The notes beneath the pieces were generated by a model. The model made no database searches. It was not told the origin of the DNA and worked only from the letters and a program-made list of their open reading frames with translations. Position numbers and translations under genes: made by a program. This document shows positions 1 to 7,855 of a stretch of DNA of 35,530 nt, in pieces (positions within the stretch are counted from its first letter, which is position 1; each line of letters starts with the position of its first letter). This DNA comes from Promethearchaeota archaeon. GTDB lineage: Archaea; Asgardarchaeota; Lokiarchaeia; Sigyniarchaeales; SOKP01. Location: contig SHMU01000018.1 of the NCBI GenBank assembly GCA_008080765.1, forward strand, positions 1 through 35,530. The letters are read 5' to 3'.

Positions 1-106
1 AGATTCTAAATATCTCCAAACTCATATTACAAAAGAAAGCATTATCTTCAAAAATCTTCAAAGATTTAGTTAAATAGAATTAGTGATTTATTCAAACTGA
101 AAAATA

Positions 107-1348
107 ATGGAAGCTAGCAAACGAAAAACAAATACTAATACTCAGAGCAGTATAGATGAAATCATCAATAAGATAAAAAAATCAATAAATTATTGTTATA
201 ATTGCAATAGATGCACTAATGTCTGCCCTCTCAGCCATTTGGGCATTTTTTCTCCTCGAAATCTTATTAATGATTTATCCTTTCTCTCTATACAAGAGGC
301 GATGGAAAGGAATAACATTTGGTTGTGTTTATCATGTGGACAATGTAATACATACTGTCCAATGACAAATGAAAAAGAGGGTGTAAATATCCCCCAATTA
401 ATACTAGATTTACGAATAATAACTAAGGAGGAGGCTATTGAACAAGAAAAAGTGGCTCAATGTGAGACTCATGATGGGATCTTTTCCACAATCGCACGAC
501 TTCAGGCGGATAATCCCCTACCACCAAATAAACTGGATTTTCTAAACGATTCTAACTTGAAAATCTCTCAGTCAGGTTCAATTGCATATTTTGTAGGATG
601 TTTGCCAATTTTAGAACATACCTTATATCGATTGAATATAAATTATGTAAATAGTGCAAAGACGATTATTGGATTGCTCAATGAGGGAGGCATCAAACCA
701 GTGGTGCTTAATGAAAAATGCTGTGGTCACGATATTCTCTGGGGAAAAGCAGATGAGATAACTTTTAAAAAATTGGCTGAATATAATGTCGAATTATATA
801 GGAAAGCAGGTGTAAAAACAATCATCTTTGGATGTGCAGAAGGTTATAGAACTTGGAAATACGATTATCCAAAATATATAGAAGATTTCGAGTTTGAAAT
901 AGTTCATTTTTCAGAATTTCTGCTTGAAAATCAAATTCTTGATAATATGCGATTTCCACAATCAGAAGAAGTTACCGTGACATATCATGATCCTTGTAGA
1001 TTAGGACGTTTGGGTGGTGGACTTTATGATGCCCCAAGAAAATTAATTGAATTGCTCCCTGAAGTGAAATTAATTGAAATGAAAAATATAAGAGAGGATG
1101 CCCTCTGTTGTGGAGTTTCTGCCTTTTCGGGATGCAATGAGTATACTCGTGTGCTGAGAAAAAATCGTATTCAAGAAGCGATTGATACGGGAGCAGAATA
1201 TATGTTAGTCTCTTGTCCTAAATGTCTCTCGCATTTTGAATGTTATTTACAAGAACCTTCTTTGAATCATAATCAAAAAGAGAGAAAAAATAAGATTAAA
1301 ATTATGGACTTGGCAGCTTTTATTGGAAAACTTCTTTATTATTCCTAA
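107..1348 (+). CDS. HdrD/GlpC-like Fe-S oxidoreductase subunit
   Basis: Cytosolic electron-transfer protein of the heterodisulfide reductase D / GlpC / LutA group, 413 residues. It has two N-terminal 4Fe-4S ferredoxin motifs, with Cys at 30, 33, 36 and 40 and at 74, 77, 80 and 84, each ending in CP. Two CCG cysteine-rich domains follow: CCGHDILWG in the middle, then CCGVSAFSGC plus a late CPKC. In this family the CCG domains hold a non-cubane or extra cluster that passes electrons to a disulfide, quinone or flavin partner. The ATG has no Shine-Dalgarno sequence, so a leaderless message is likely. No HdrA, HdrB or FAD-oxidase partner is visible, though one may lie left of the window. The substrate cannot be named from sequence; HdrD of a methanogen is less likely than a generic GlpC-like subunit. 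Confidence 0.88.
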   Translation: MEASKRKTNTNTQSSIDEIINKIKKSINYCYNCNRCTNVCPLSHLGIFSPRNLINDLSFLSIQEAMERNNIWLCLSCGQCNTYCPMTNEKEGVNIPQLILDLRIITKEEAIEQEKVAQCETHDGIFSTIARLQADNPLPPNKLDFLNDSNLKISQSGSIAYFVGCLPILEHTLYRLNINYVNSAKTIIGLLNEGGIKPVVLNEKCCGHDILWGKADEITFKKLAEYNVELYRKAGVKTIIFGCAEGYRTWKYDYPKYIEDFEFEIVHFSEFLLENQILDNMRFPQSEEVTVTYHDPCRLGRLGGGLYDAPRKLIELLPEVKLIEMKNIREDALCCGVSAFSGCNEYTRVLRKNRIQEAIDTGAEYMLVSCPKCLSHFECYLQEPSLNHNQKERKNKIKIMDLAAFIGKLLYYS

Positions 1349-1425
1349 TTCTTTTAAATTATAACAATATACTTGTCAAACTTTGACTACATTATTTTTG
1401 AGTAGTAATTTTGAACTACCAAACC

Positions 1426-1458
1426 TTGAGCGGTGTGGGTTCTTATTTCATCAAGAAG
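1426..1458 (+). repeat. Possible relic of a TnpB 3' end
   Basis: TTGAGCGGT at 1426-1434 and TATTTCATCAAGAAG at 1444-1458 recur in the same order at 19446-19484, in the shared intergenic position just after a stop codon. The better-preserved copy reads as a TnpB-like C-terminus, so this one is probably an eroded, shortened relation. It lies directly upstream of structured element A. Confidence 0.4.
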
Positions 1459-1514
1459 TGCGTATTGTAGAGTATGCGTCCTAGATTCCATTCAAACGCT
1501 TTCTATCCCGCATC

Positions 1515-1662
1515 CCGTAGTCACTACGGTAGAATGAGGTATACATATGGGTTTTCTAAACGCACCTCATTCTCTCTAGTAATAGCGCTTTCTTTTAAAA
1601 AGCGCTGAGCCATAATGAGTTAGTAAAATAGTGAGGATGTGAATCAACAGCGCCCTAAAGAG
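1515..1662 (+). ncRNA. Candidate structured RNA or mobile repeat, copy A
   Basis: This intergenic block is between convergent genes and has no ORF. Bases 1577-1662 align without gaps to 10272-10357, with about 61 of 86 positions identical. Its most stable piece is a hairpin formed by AGCGCTTT (1584-1591) and AAAGCGCT. In copy B the equivalent stem keeps pairing although one pair changes from G-C to T-A. Upstream lie a perfect 10-bp stem (1531-1540 with 1564-1573) and a 6-bp stem, CCGTAG-TCA-CTACGG (1515-1529). The conserved tail carries GTTAGT, GTGAGGA and TAAAGAG. I do not recognise it as a tRNA, SRP RNA, RNase P RNA or a known riboswitch. The strand is assigned only because the hairpin and conserved tail read naturally that way. 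A non-autonomous mobile element is the main alternative. Confidence 0.5.
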
Positions 1663-1713
1663 AGGATGCATTCTCGCATAATAAGGGGTAAATTAACAAA
1701 CTAACATTGTGAG

Positions 1714-1911
1714 CTATTTTTCACGCCACTCGGTCCCACATCGTCCACATTTGTACTTTTTACTGTATATTCGAGGATAATCCATAATGATATTAGTTTT
1801 ATCAGTACTTTCATGGATCATTTGAGGATTTTCTTCCCCACATTTTGGACAGATCCTCCTTCCTTCGAATTTTTCAACTGTTAATAAGCCATCATCTTTA
1901 TTTTCTCCCAA
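1714..1911 (-). CDS. Zinc-ribbon mini-protein
   Basis: A 65-residue protein with two zinc-knuckle pairs, CPKC near residue 21 and CGRC near residue 55, spaced as in a TFIIS/RPB9-like zinc ribbon. The family is not recognised. Such proteins often bind nucleic acid or act as small adaptors, but no function is claimed. The start must be TTG at 1909-1911, because an in-frame TGA lies only three codons upstream and no ATG follows in frame. A GGAG lies roughly a dozen bases before it. It is a single gene, convergent with the Fe-S protein across structured element A. Confidence 0.65.
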   Translation of the reverse strand: MGENKDDGLLTVEKFEGRRICPKCGEENPQMIHESTDKTNIIMDYPRIYSKKYKCGRCGTEWREK

Positions 1912-2309
1912 ATTTAATCAACTCCACATTCCTATAAATAATTGATTTAATATTTATATCTTCTATGGAATTATTGACATTTTAATATATGGGTTTTGCT
2001 TTACATTTGTCATCAAGTAAATGTTTTATCTTTTGATTTATAAATTGAAAATACCATAAATTTTACCTATAAGCAAAAAATCAATAGAAAGTATTTTTAA
2101 TTATATTTTGGATCAATCCCTTTAAAGAAGATTAATCTCCATATTTTTAAATCTACTTCTTTACAGATATTAGGCTCTAATTTAAGAAGATGGCAAGATT
2201 GTTACATAATATAGATAGAACTTTATAATAAAACATATATAGATTATTTTATTTTTATTATAATACATAGGTTTTATTTGTTAATTACATATTTTTATTG
2301 GGGATATTA
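1912..2309. other. AT-rich intergenic region, about 400 bases
   Basis: No ORF, RNA or repeat could be supported here. The right part, with runs such as CATATATAGATT and TTATAATACATA between about 2230 and 2275, plausibly holds the promoter of the ribbon-helix-helix gene that starts at 2310. Confidence 0.4.
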
Positions 2310-2468
2310 ATGGCTAATAAATATCGAACTGTGCGGATACCAGCTAATTTAATTGAGTCTATCCTTAAAATAATGGAGGAACATAAGGATCTTGGGTATA
2401 GGTCACATTCTGAATTTATCATTGATGCCGTCAGGCGCAGAGTGGAAAGCTTTTTAACAAAAGATAAA
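2310..2468 (+). CDS. Ribbon-helix-helix DNA-binding protein, copy 1
   Basis: A 52-residue protein. It opens with a short strand (KYRTVRIP), followed by a helix (ANLIESILKIMEEH), a turn (LGYRSHS) and a second helix (EFIIDAVRRRVES). This is the order of the MetJ/Arc/CopG fold, which binds DNA as a dimer through the N-terminal strands. Such proteins are usually autoregulators or antitoxins. The copy at 4376-4543 shares the DLGYRSHSEFIIDAVRRRVE core exactly, so the two are recent duplicates or a pair. No toxin-like gene is adjacent. An overlapping minus-strand frame of 113 codons (2285-2626) has no family features and is regarded as chance. Confidence 0.75.
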
Positions 2469-2731
2469 AAGGAATGACCTTCTGATAAAATCTTAAATAA
2501 ATTTTTATACTTTTTACAAAAAGAATGTGCATGAGAACGTAAGGGATAGGCATAATCATATAAATAGTCCTTTGAATTAGAACAGGGTATTATTTTCAAG
2601 TGACTTATATTTAATTCAAAGAACAATACAATTCATATTTTAATTTAGCTTCTTCTTTTTTATTTATTATATCTTAAAGCTACTCTTATTCGTTAAAACT
2701 TTCATTAATTTTATCATGACCCCTCAAAAAA

Positions 2732-2751
2732 CTCCACCTTTTAAGGTGGAG
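2732..2751 (+). repeat. IS left-end hairpin
   Basis: This perfect 9-bp stem with a TT loop is the likely recognition hairpin of a Y1 (HUH) transposase acting in trans. The sequence ATGAATT follows directly, as it does after the equivalent hairpin at 35271-35290. Confidence 0.65.
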
Positions 2752-2846
2752 ATGAATTGAGGTCTATTTTTTTGGAACAAAAAAAAAAACAGAAAAACCT
2801 CGCACTCTAACATAGTTAAGTGATGATTTCTTTTCCCATATCATAG

Positions 2847-4214
2847 ATGATTGAAGCCATTAAGCTAAAAATATTCCCGGACAAAGAGCAACGAATTCAA
2901 ACACACGACACCATCGGGTGTGCTCGCTTCATGTTTAACCAGATGTTAGCGGAACAAAAAGAGGTGTATGAGCAATTAAGAAACGATAAGGATGCAATCT
3001 ACGAGTAGACGTACAAAACGGGGGCCGAATATAAGACGGACTATCCGTTCCTGAAAAAGGCGGATTACATTGCCTTATAAGCCTCGAGAGAACCCCTGGA
3101 GGCAGCATATACGAACTTTTACAATGGCTCCGGCTTTCCCACGTTTAAGTCCAAGAAAGCACGGGAAAGTTATACCACAAAAATGACTAACGGAAACATC
3201 AAACTTGATTTTCAGCAAAAGAAGATTCAGCTTCCGAAACTCGGCTGGATTTAATATTCTGATGACCGCATTTTTACTCAAAAAATTACACATGTTACCG
3301 TGTCCAAGACCAAGACGAGCACGTACTATGCGTCGCTCACCTTGGAAAAACAGCTCGATAGTTCTCTTCTCATGCATCTTTTTTTTTCCAAGATTGCTGA
3401 CTTTGACATGTCGGCAAAGGACTTCTTGGTCAATGATCTTATGGAAATGGAAAACCCACGCTTCTATCGAGCCGAAGAGAAAAGGATTGCGAAGGATCAA
3501 CGGATTCTTTCAAGAAAACAAGAAGGCTCCAAGAATTACGAGAATGCTCGGCTAAAAGTTGCACGACTCTATAAGAGACTGTACAATCGCAAGAAGGATT
3601 GCACTCACAAGCTCACCCGCACGCTAGCCGATGAGTACCAGGCCATCATTCTTGAGGACTTCAACATCAAAGGCATACAGAAGTTTAATTCGGGCTTGAG
3701 CAAATCAGTCACGCTAGACTTTTCATGGCATCAAGTTGTCATGTTTTTGAGATATAAAATGAGACGGAACAGACACCATTTACTTAAAATCGATAGATTT
3801 CATCCGTCTTCTCAGATCTGTTTTGCGTGCGGTGAGAAAACCAATCACCTCACGGCGGACATGAGAGAGAGGACGTATTCCCAGTGCGGAACGCATCACG
3901 ACCGGGATGTGAATGCCTCCCAGAACCTTCTTTATCAAGGGCTTCTCGAGCTAGTGTCCGAGAACCCGCTCATGATCATCCATGATGATACTACCGTAGG
4001 GACTACGGGAATTCACGCTTCCGGAGAGATCGTAAAGCCAGTCACCATCCTTTCGGATTTGTACGGGCATGTCTCAAGGAACGAGGAGGCTCCACCACGA
4101 AGGAGGGGGTCACACGAGTCCCCTTCCTTAGGAAGGAGTAGTTCAAGTAAGTGGTTATATATAAAACCATTACAAGTAGTGTCTTATTTTGAAGCACTTT
4201 ATCTTAGAGTTTAA
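2847..4214 (+). pseudogene. tnpB: tnpB pseudogene with three in-frame stops
   Basis: RNA-guided nuclease TnpB (IS605 OrfB), readable in one frame over about 455 codons but broken by TAG at 3006-3008, TAA at 3078-3080 and TAA at 3252-3254. The start is MIEAIKLKIFPDKEQR. The RuvC-like triad is still readable: Asp in FDMSAKDF, Glu in IILEDFNIKG and Asp in HHDRDVNAS. The zinc ribbon has lost a ligand: CFACG is intact, but the second pair reads TYSQCG instead of the usual CPxCG. The last codons run through the element's right end into flanking DNA, so the C-terminus after about 4145 is not native. There is no frameshift, so the decay is recent or the sequence is under odd constraint. Other genes here use TAA and TAG as normal stops, which argues against recoding. 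Confidence 0.85.
4122..4136 (+). repeat. IS right-end hairpin
   Basis: A 6-bp perfect stem with a TTA loop, followed by GTAGTTCAAG, lies at the 3' end of the tnpB pseudogene. In active relatives this zone is the 3' part of the guide RNA and the transposon right end. Confidence 0.5.
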
Positions 4215-4375
4215 CATTTTATTACTATATGAATTCATAGGGAGTTCTTATTAATTATTAATATGTGTGATCAATTTGTGACATTAATATTTTAAAAAAG
4301 GATAATTTATTTATATAAAAACTTATTTTAAGTTAGGATATTATTAATTAAGGAGGATTTAATAGGATAGAGAAA

Positions 4376-4543
4376 ATGGTAGAATATAGAACAATAAGAG
4401 TACCAAATGATTTGGTCGAGAGCATCATCAAGATTATGAAGGATCAAAGCGATTTAGGTTATCGATCTCATTCTGAGTTTATCATCGATGCGGTTCGGAG
4501 AAGAGTCGAGCTTCTGCGTGACCATCCTAATTTGAAAAAATAA
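4376..4543 (+). CDS. Ribbon-helix-helix DNA-binding protein, copy 2
   Basis: A 55-residue paralogue of the 2310-2468 protein, starting MVEYRTIRVPNDLVESIIK, sharing the long core DLGYRSHSEFIIDAVRRRVE and differing in the C-terminal tail. The fold order (strand, helix, turn, helix) is that of the Arc/CopG family, so dimeric DNA binding is expected. A strong AAGGAGG (4350-4356) sits about 20 bases before the ATG. That is too far for usual pairing and would suit the in-frame ATA at 4367 better; I keep the ATG because copy 1 starts at the same place relative to the core. The two copies lie on either side of the dead tnpB element. Confidence 0.72.
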   Translation: MVEYRTIRVPNDLVESIIKIMKDQSDLGYRSHSEFIIDAVRRRVELLRDHPNLKK

Positions 4544-4757
4544 CTCAAGTCTTGGTGCATCAGCTTCTTGATTCAAGATTTAAGTAATTTGTGGAGTATC
4601 TATAATTCAGCTTAATTTTTCGGGTTTTGGTACTTTTTTTTAAGAAATATGAGTGATTCGTTACTAGTTATGGTGTTTTTAGTAAGAAAACTGTCGTCTT
4701 TATTAGTGATGTTTCCTTTTTAAGTCATAGAACAGAATATTTCTAATAAGTGATATC

Positions 4758-5033
4758 ATGAAGGTTGAAAACACCTCTCAAAAGAGAATAATTAAATCAG
4801 TGGAATTCTATAAGAATTTGGAAGGTTCACTTAAAGGATTGTCTGATATCATAAAACTGCAGTACGAAGAGGATGAATTTTTTTATAAGGCAGCTGCCGA
4901 TAATTTATTAGTGCTAGCAAAATATATACCAGAACTGTTTAGTTCGAAAAGATCATCAAGAATTATTGATCTTCTCACTAATATTACTTATTCTACGAAA
5001 TACGAGAAAAATAACTCAGAATTAGCTAAATAA
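4758..5033 (+). CDS. Small helical protein of unknown function
   Basis: A 91-residue, charged, probably all-helical protein with no signal peptide, membrane segment or cysteine motif. A central stretch rich in D, E, F and Y (QYEEDEFFYKAAADNLL) precedes a Leu/Ile-rich helix and a Lys/Asn-rich tail. I recognise no family. It stands alone, 214 bases after the second ribbon-helix-helix gene and convergent with acxC. The ATG lacks a Shine-Dalgarno sequence. Length and codon use look genic, but function cannot be inferred. Confidence 0.55.
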   Translation: MKVENTSQKRIIKSVEFYKNLEGSLKGLSDIIKLQYEEDEFFYKAAADNLLVLAKYIPELFSSKRSSRIIDLLTNITYSTKYEKNNSELAK

Positions 5034-5104
5034 TTAATAGCAGATATTTTAGTTTCTTTGTGTTAATTTTAAAAAGACATTTTATTATTTTAAATAAGCT
5101 CATT

Positions 5105-5120
5105 TAATAAAAAAAAAATG
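5105..5120 (-). terminator. T-rich terminator of the acx operon
   Basis: On the minus strand a run of ten T residues (A-run 5109-5118 on the plus strand) lies just after the acxC stop. Archaeal RNA polymerase typically terminates on such tracts without needing a hairpin. Confidence 0.5.
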
Positions 5121-5127
5121 AAATAGA

Positions 5128-5631
5128 TTATTTAAGTTTATCAGGAGGCTTTTCACCCAACCATTTTTCGTAAAATGTGTCGATATCGGGTAAAAAATTG
5201 AAGATCACAGGGTATCCGGGTGGAACAGATTCAGTTTCCAATAATGTGAAGCATCCGGGGCAGAAGAACTCTCTTAGCTCTAACCATTCAGTATCACATC
5301 CCATATATTTAGGATACAATTCTTCTATAGATTCAGGAGTATCTCTGATTCTTATCCTGCATTTTGTTTTCCAATTTTCTCGGTAGTCACCAAATTCATA
5401 TCCACAATCACATTTTACGATTCTTTGATTATTTTTAGCCACAATATACAAATGTTCATGAAGAGGTAATATAATTGGTTCGTTCCAATCAACTCTTTCT
5501 TGTAATAATTCTAGAATCATAGAAAATCGCTCTTTGTCTTTTTCACCGGCAATTATAGGTTTTAATTCTTCCCATTTTAATGTTCCTTTAATCATTCTTT
5601 CCAATGTTTTTTTATCATGTTTTTGAGCCAT
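5128..5631 (-). CDS. acxC: Acetone carboxylase gamma subunit
   Basis: The small subunit of ATP-dependent acetone carboxylase, 167 residues, matching the usual gamma length of about 168. Four cysteines form a zinc site: C74 and C76 in KCDCGYEFGD and C124 and C127 in FFCPGCFTLLE. Gamma is required for assembly and activity of the (alpha-beta-gamma)2 complex. It ends the operon, with its ATG one base after the acxB stop; the GGTGG just upstream inside acxB may serve as ribosome binding site. The three-gene order A, B, C and all three lengths match bacterial acx operons, which is the strongest support for the name. The alternative is a related ketone or acetophenone-type carboxylase with a different substrate. 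Confidence 0.82.
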   Translation of the reverse strand: MAQKHDKKTLERMIKGTLKWEELKPIIAGEKDKERFSMILELLQERVDWNEPIILPLHEHLYIVAKNNQRIVKCDCGYEFGDYRENWKTKCRIRIRDTPESIEELYPKYMGCDTEWLELREFFCPGCFTLLETESVPPGYPVIFNFLPDIDTFYEKWLGEKPPDKLK

Positions 5632-5632
5632 C

Positions 5633-7855
5633 TTATTCCACCTCTATGTTAAGGTTAAAATCGTCTGGTAATTTCCAAAATGTTAAAAATTCTTTTTTCC
5701 AGTTTTCAGAAAGTGATAAACTTTCTGTATACATACGTTTTACTTGTTCACTTAATTTTTGCTCTGTTAATTTACTCTTTTCATAGTTCCAGAATTCTTC
5801 GTAGGTCATTGAAGTATTCTTTCTTTCCATTATTATTTCTTCTCTTCTTCTTTTAGTATCTTCAATATTTAAGATCCACTCTTCATTTTCTTCATTATAG
5901 GAAGCTTTTACTCCGTAAATATTATAGACAAAATCATCAGTATAGATACCCTCATCCAGATCTTTTTTCACACTTTCAATATCTCGTTCTAAAGGATCTC
6001 CATATCCGGGTCCTCCACTTAATGGGAAGTAGACGAGGTCATAATTTTCCAACATTACTGGATAAATAGAAGACCACGGTTTTCTGATAATTTCTGCTTT
6101 CAATAATCTTTCAAAATCTCCGTTGCTCGGATCGGAATCTCCAATAGGATATTCTTTCTGTTGTGCTATAATTTCTTTCATATTGGTATTTTTCGCAATC
6201 AGCCGATATCCTGTCGCATGTGGATAACCCCCATGCATTCCTCCCGCACCGTGAAATACTAAACCATCTCTTGCGCCAAAAAAATCAACATCCTCTGAAT
6301 TTGCAATCATTGCAACACCCGCATAATTTGCACCACCTCGATACTTTCCATGTCCCGCGGTATTTGGTTTGATTTTTCGAGACAGATAAGGTACACCTCC
6401 TTGAAACAGTTCCCATGTTTCAACATCTCCTAAGTCTGATTCAGGATTCCACATGGCGTATCCCCAGTCTAAGCCATCTCGTACTGCGCTTGCTCCCAAT
6501 CCTTGACCGCTAATTTCGAAGGTAGATAATGCCCAACGCTCTCCTTTAAGAGGTCCGCTCGAATAGACTCCGCCTCCTTGAATAGCATCTCCCGTAAATC
6601 CATATCCCGGTACTACCTCCTCTCGATAGCCTCGTGCAAATAGACCATAGGAAAGGCATTTCATCATACCCGTATAGGCGGGGATTAGATTTCCCCATGG
6701 TGATTGATAGGATAAGTACGGGTCTCCGGGATTGCACCATGTACCCAAAGGATAATTCTTTTTTACCCCGAAGTATGCACCATCGTTCACCTTATCACCA
6801 TAAATTAAAATTTGCGTTAGTAATACCCATTGCCCTCCTTCCATTGCCCCTTTTCCACAATTCATAGGATTAGCCCCCGGACCACTGCATCCATCAAAAT
6901 CTAAGGATAGTTCTCCATTCTCATCCACAATAATTTCTAAGGGCTCATTGGTTAATTTATTCACTTTTGCTCGTGGTTGCCACGCCTCCTCTTTAAGTGG
7001 AAGGTCAAAAAATGCTGCTGCCCTATATCTTCCCGGAAGGAGTCGTTCTTTTACTCGTTTTAAAAGAATTTGTCTTCCTTCCTCGATGGCTTCCCGAATA
7101 AATCGCTTATAATATTTTATTCCCTCTTCTTTAATAAATTCTAATACAGCATCCCTAATCATCAAATCTCCGGCAAGTCTGCATTTTTCATCTAATTCCC
7201 AATAGAGCGGTGTTCTTACCGATCTACGAGCATTTATCATATGATCTTTCCATATCTTATCATTAGATCCAATCTTTCGGCATGTATAATACATTCCATC
7301 ATCAAATCGTTGAATAGCGGCAACCAGATCATGTCCGGGAGTAATTCCTCCTGCGTCTATTTGGTGGGTCACACCGCCTGCCCATCCAATAAGCTCATTA
7401 TCCCAAAAAATGGGTATTATAGTTTGTACATCGGTTGTATGTACATTTCCCGTTTCAGGATCATTATTTAAGAAGATATCGCCGGGATGAATTCCGGGAT
7501 CTTCCTCATAATTCTGTTCAATCATGAACTTAATTGCCTCACTCATTGTATGGACATGAACTAATATTCCCGTTGATACAACGAGGGAATCACCTTCGGG
7601 AGAGTAAAGGGCAAAGCACAGTTCTCCAATTTCTTTGACTATAGGTGAAGCAGCTATATGAAGAGCAGTCTCTCTTGCCGATACTAAGGCACCTCTTAGA
7701 CTGGCATAAGCTCGTTCGTACCGAAACGGATTTTCTTCTTTAAGAGATAACAGATCTAATCCATAATATCTTCCGGTGTTCTCAAAAAGAGTTTCACTTC
7801 TTTCTAACATTTCCATAAGGGAATTATTATCCCATCCAATCTTTTTATTATTCAT
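5633..7855 (-). CDS. acxB: Acetone carboxylase alpha subunit (HyuB family)
   Basis: HyuB-family subunit of 740 residues that holds the carboxylation metal centre of acetone carboxylase (acetone + CO2 + ATP to acetoacetate + AMP + 2 Pi). The segment DIFLNNDPETGNVHTTDVQ is followed by GWAGGVTHQID. Residues H139, D142 and H164 have the same spacing as the manganese ligands reported, from memory, for the Xanthobacter alpha subunit (His150, Asp153, His175). Glycine-rich stretches later in the chain (LSGGPGYGDP) are typical of HyuB. A clear GGAGG lies about eight bases before the ATG, inside the end of acxA, so the genes are translationally linked with no gap. Substrate specificity within the acetone/acetophenone/hydantoin group rests on the match to Acx and on the gamma subunit downstream. 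Confidence 0.86.
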   Translation of the reverse strand: MNNKKIGWDNNSLMEMLERSETLFENTGRYYGLDLLSLKEENPFRYERAYASLRGALVSARETALHIAASPIVKEIGELCFALYSPEGDSLVVSTGILVHVHTMSEAIKFMIEQNYEEDPGIHPGDIFLNNDPETGNVHTTDVQTIIPIFWDNELIGWAGGVTHQIDAGGITPGHDLVAAIQRFDDGMYYTCRKIGSNDKIWKDHMINARRSVRTPLYWELDEKCRLAGDLMIRDAVLEFIKEEGIKYYKRFIREAIEEGRQILLKRVKERLLPGRYRAAAFFDLPLKEEAWQPRAKVNKLTNEPLEIIVDENGELSLDFDGCSGPGANPMNCGKGAMEGGQWVLLTQILIYGDKVNDGAYFGVKKNYPLGTWCNPGDPYLSYQSPWGNLIPAYTGMMKCLSYGLFARGYREEVVPGYGFTGDAIQGGGVYSSGPLKGERWALSTFEISGQGLGASAVRDGLDWGYAMWNPESDLGDVETWELFQGGVPYLSRKIKPNTAGHGKYRGGANYAGVAMIANSEDVDFFGARDGLVFHGAGGMHGGYPHATGYRLIAKNTNMKEIIAQQKEYPIGDSDPSNGDFERLLKAEIIRKPWSSIYPVMLENYDLVYFPLSGGPGYGDPLERDIESVKKDLDEGIYTDDFVYNIYGVKASYNEENEEWILNIEDTKRRREEIIMERKNTSMTYEEFWNYEKSKLTEQKLSEQVKRMYTESLSLSENWKKEFLTFWKLPDDFNLNIEVE

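Larger units (their letters stand above)
2711..4150 (+). mobile_element. IS200/IS605-type element with dead tnpB
   Basis: The left end carries a perfect 9-bp hairpin with a 2-base loop, CTCCACCTT-TT-AAGGTGGAG (2732-2751), followed by ATGAATT. The same design, with other stem bases, precedes the tnpB at the right edge (35271-35290). The right end has a hairpin CCTTCC-TTA-GGAAGG (4122-4136) followed by GTAGTTCAAG, as is usual for right ends of TnpB-only elements. There are no terminal inverted repeats and no tnpA, as expected for this family. Base composition is visibly richer in G+C than the neighbouring genes, which suggests recent arrival. The outermost 33 bases recur inverted at about 29209-29245. 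Exact boundaries are uncertain by some tens of bases. Confidence 0.7.

Noticed and set aside
2-77. Open reading up to stops at 71-73 and 75-77 from the left edge, as if a gene tail
   Set aside because: Two different frames are open over the same 70 AT-rich bases and neither shows a recognisable C-terminus, so a partial gene cannot be chosen.
1515-1529. CCGTAG-N3-CTACGG as a leftover of tnpB, since the same arms occur at 3993-4007
   Set aside because: The surrounding bases do not match and the order relative to the TnpB-tail relic is reversed, so common origin is not shown.
1426-1713. A tRNA or known riboswitch in the 365-base gap after the Fe-S gene
   Set aside because: No TPsiC-like GTTCRA context, cloverleaf or known aptamer core was found; only the A/B structured block is supported.
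2285-2626. Minus-strand frame of 113 codons over the first ribbon-helix-helix gene
   Set aside because: It is antisense to a gene with a clear paralogue and has no family features.
3075-3555. Frames on both strands inside the tnpB pseudogene
   Set aside because: They arise from the G+C-richer tnpB sequence; the TnpB frame itself explains the region.
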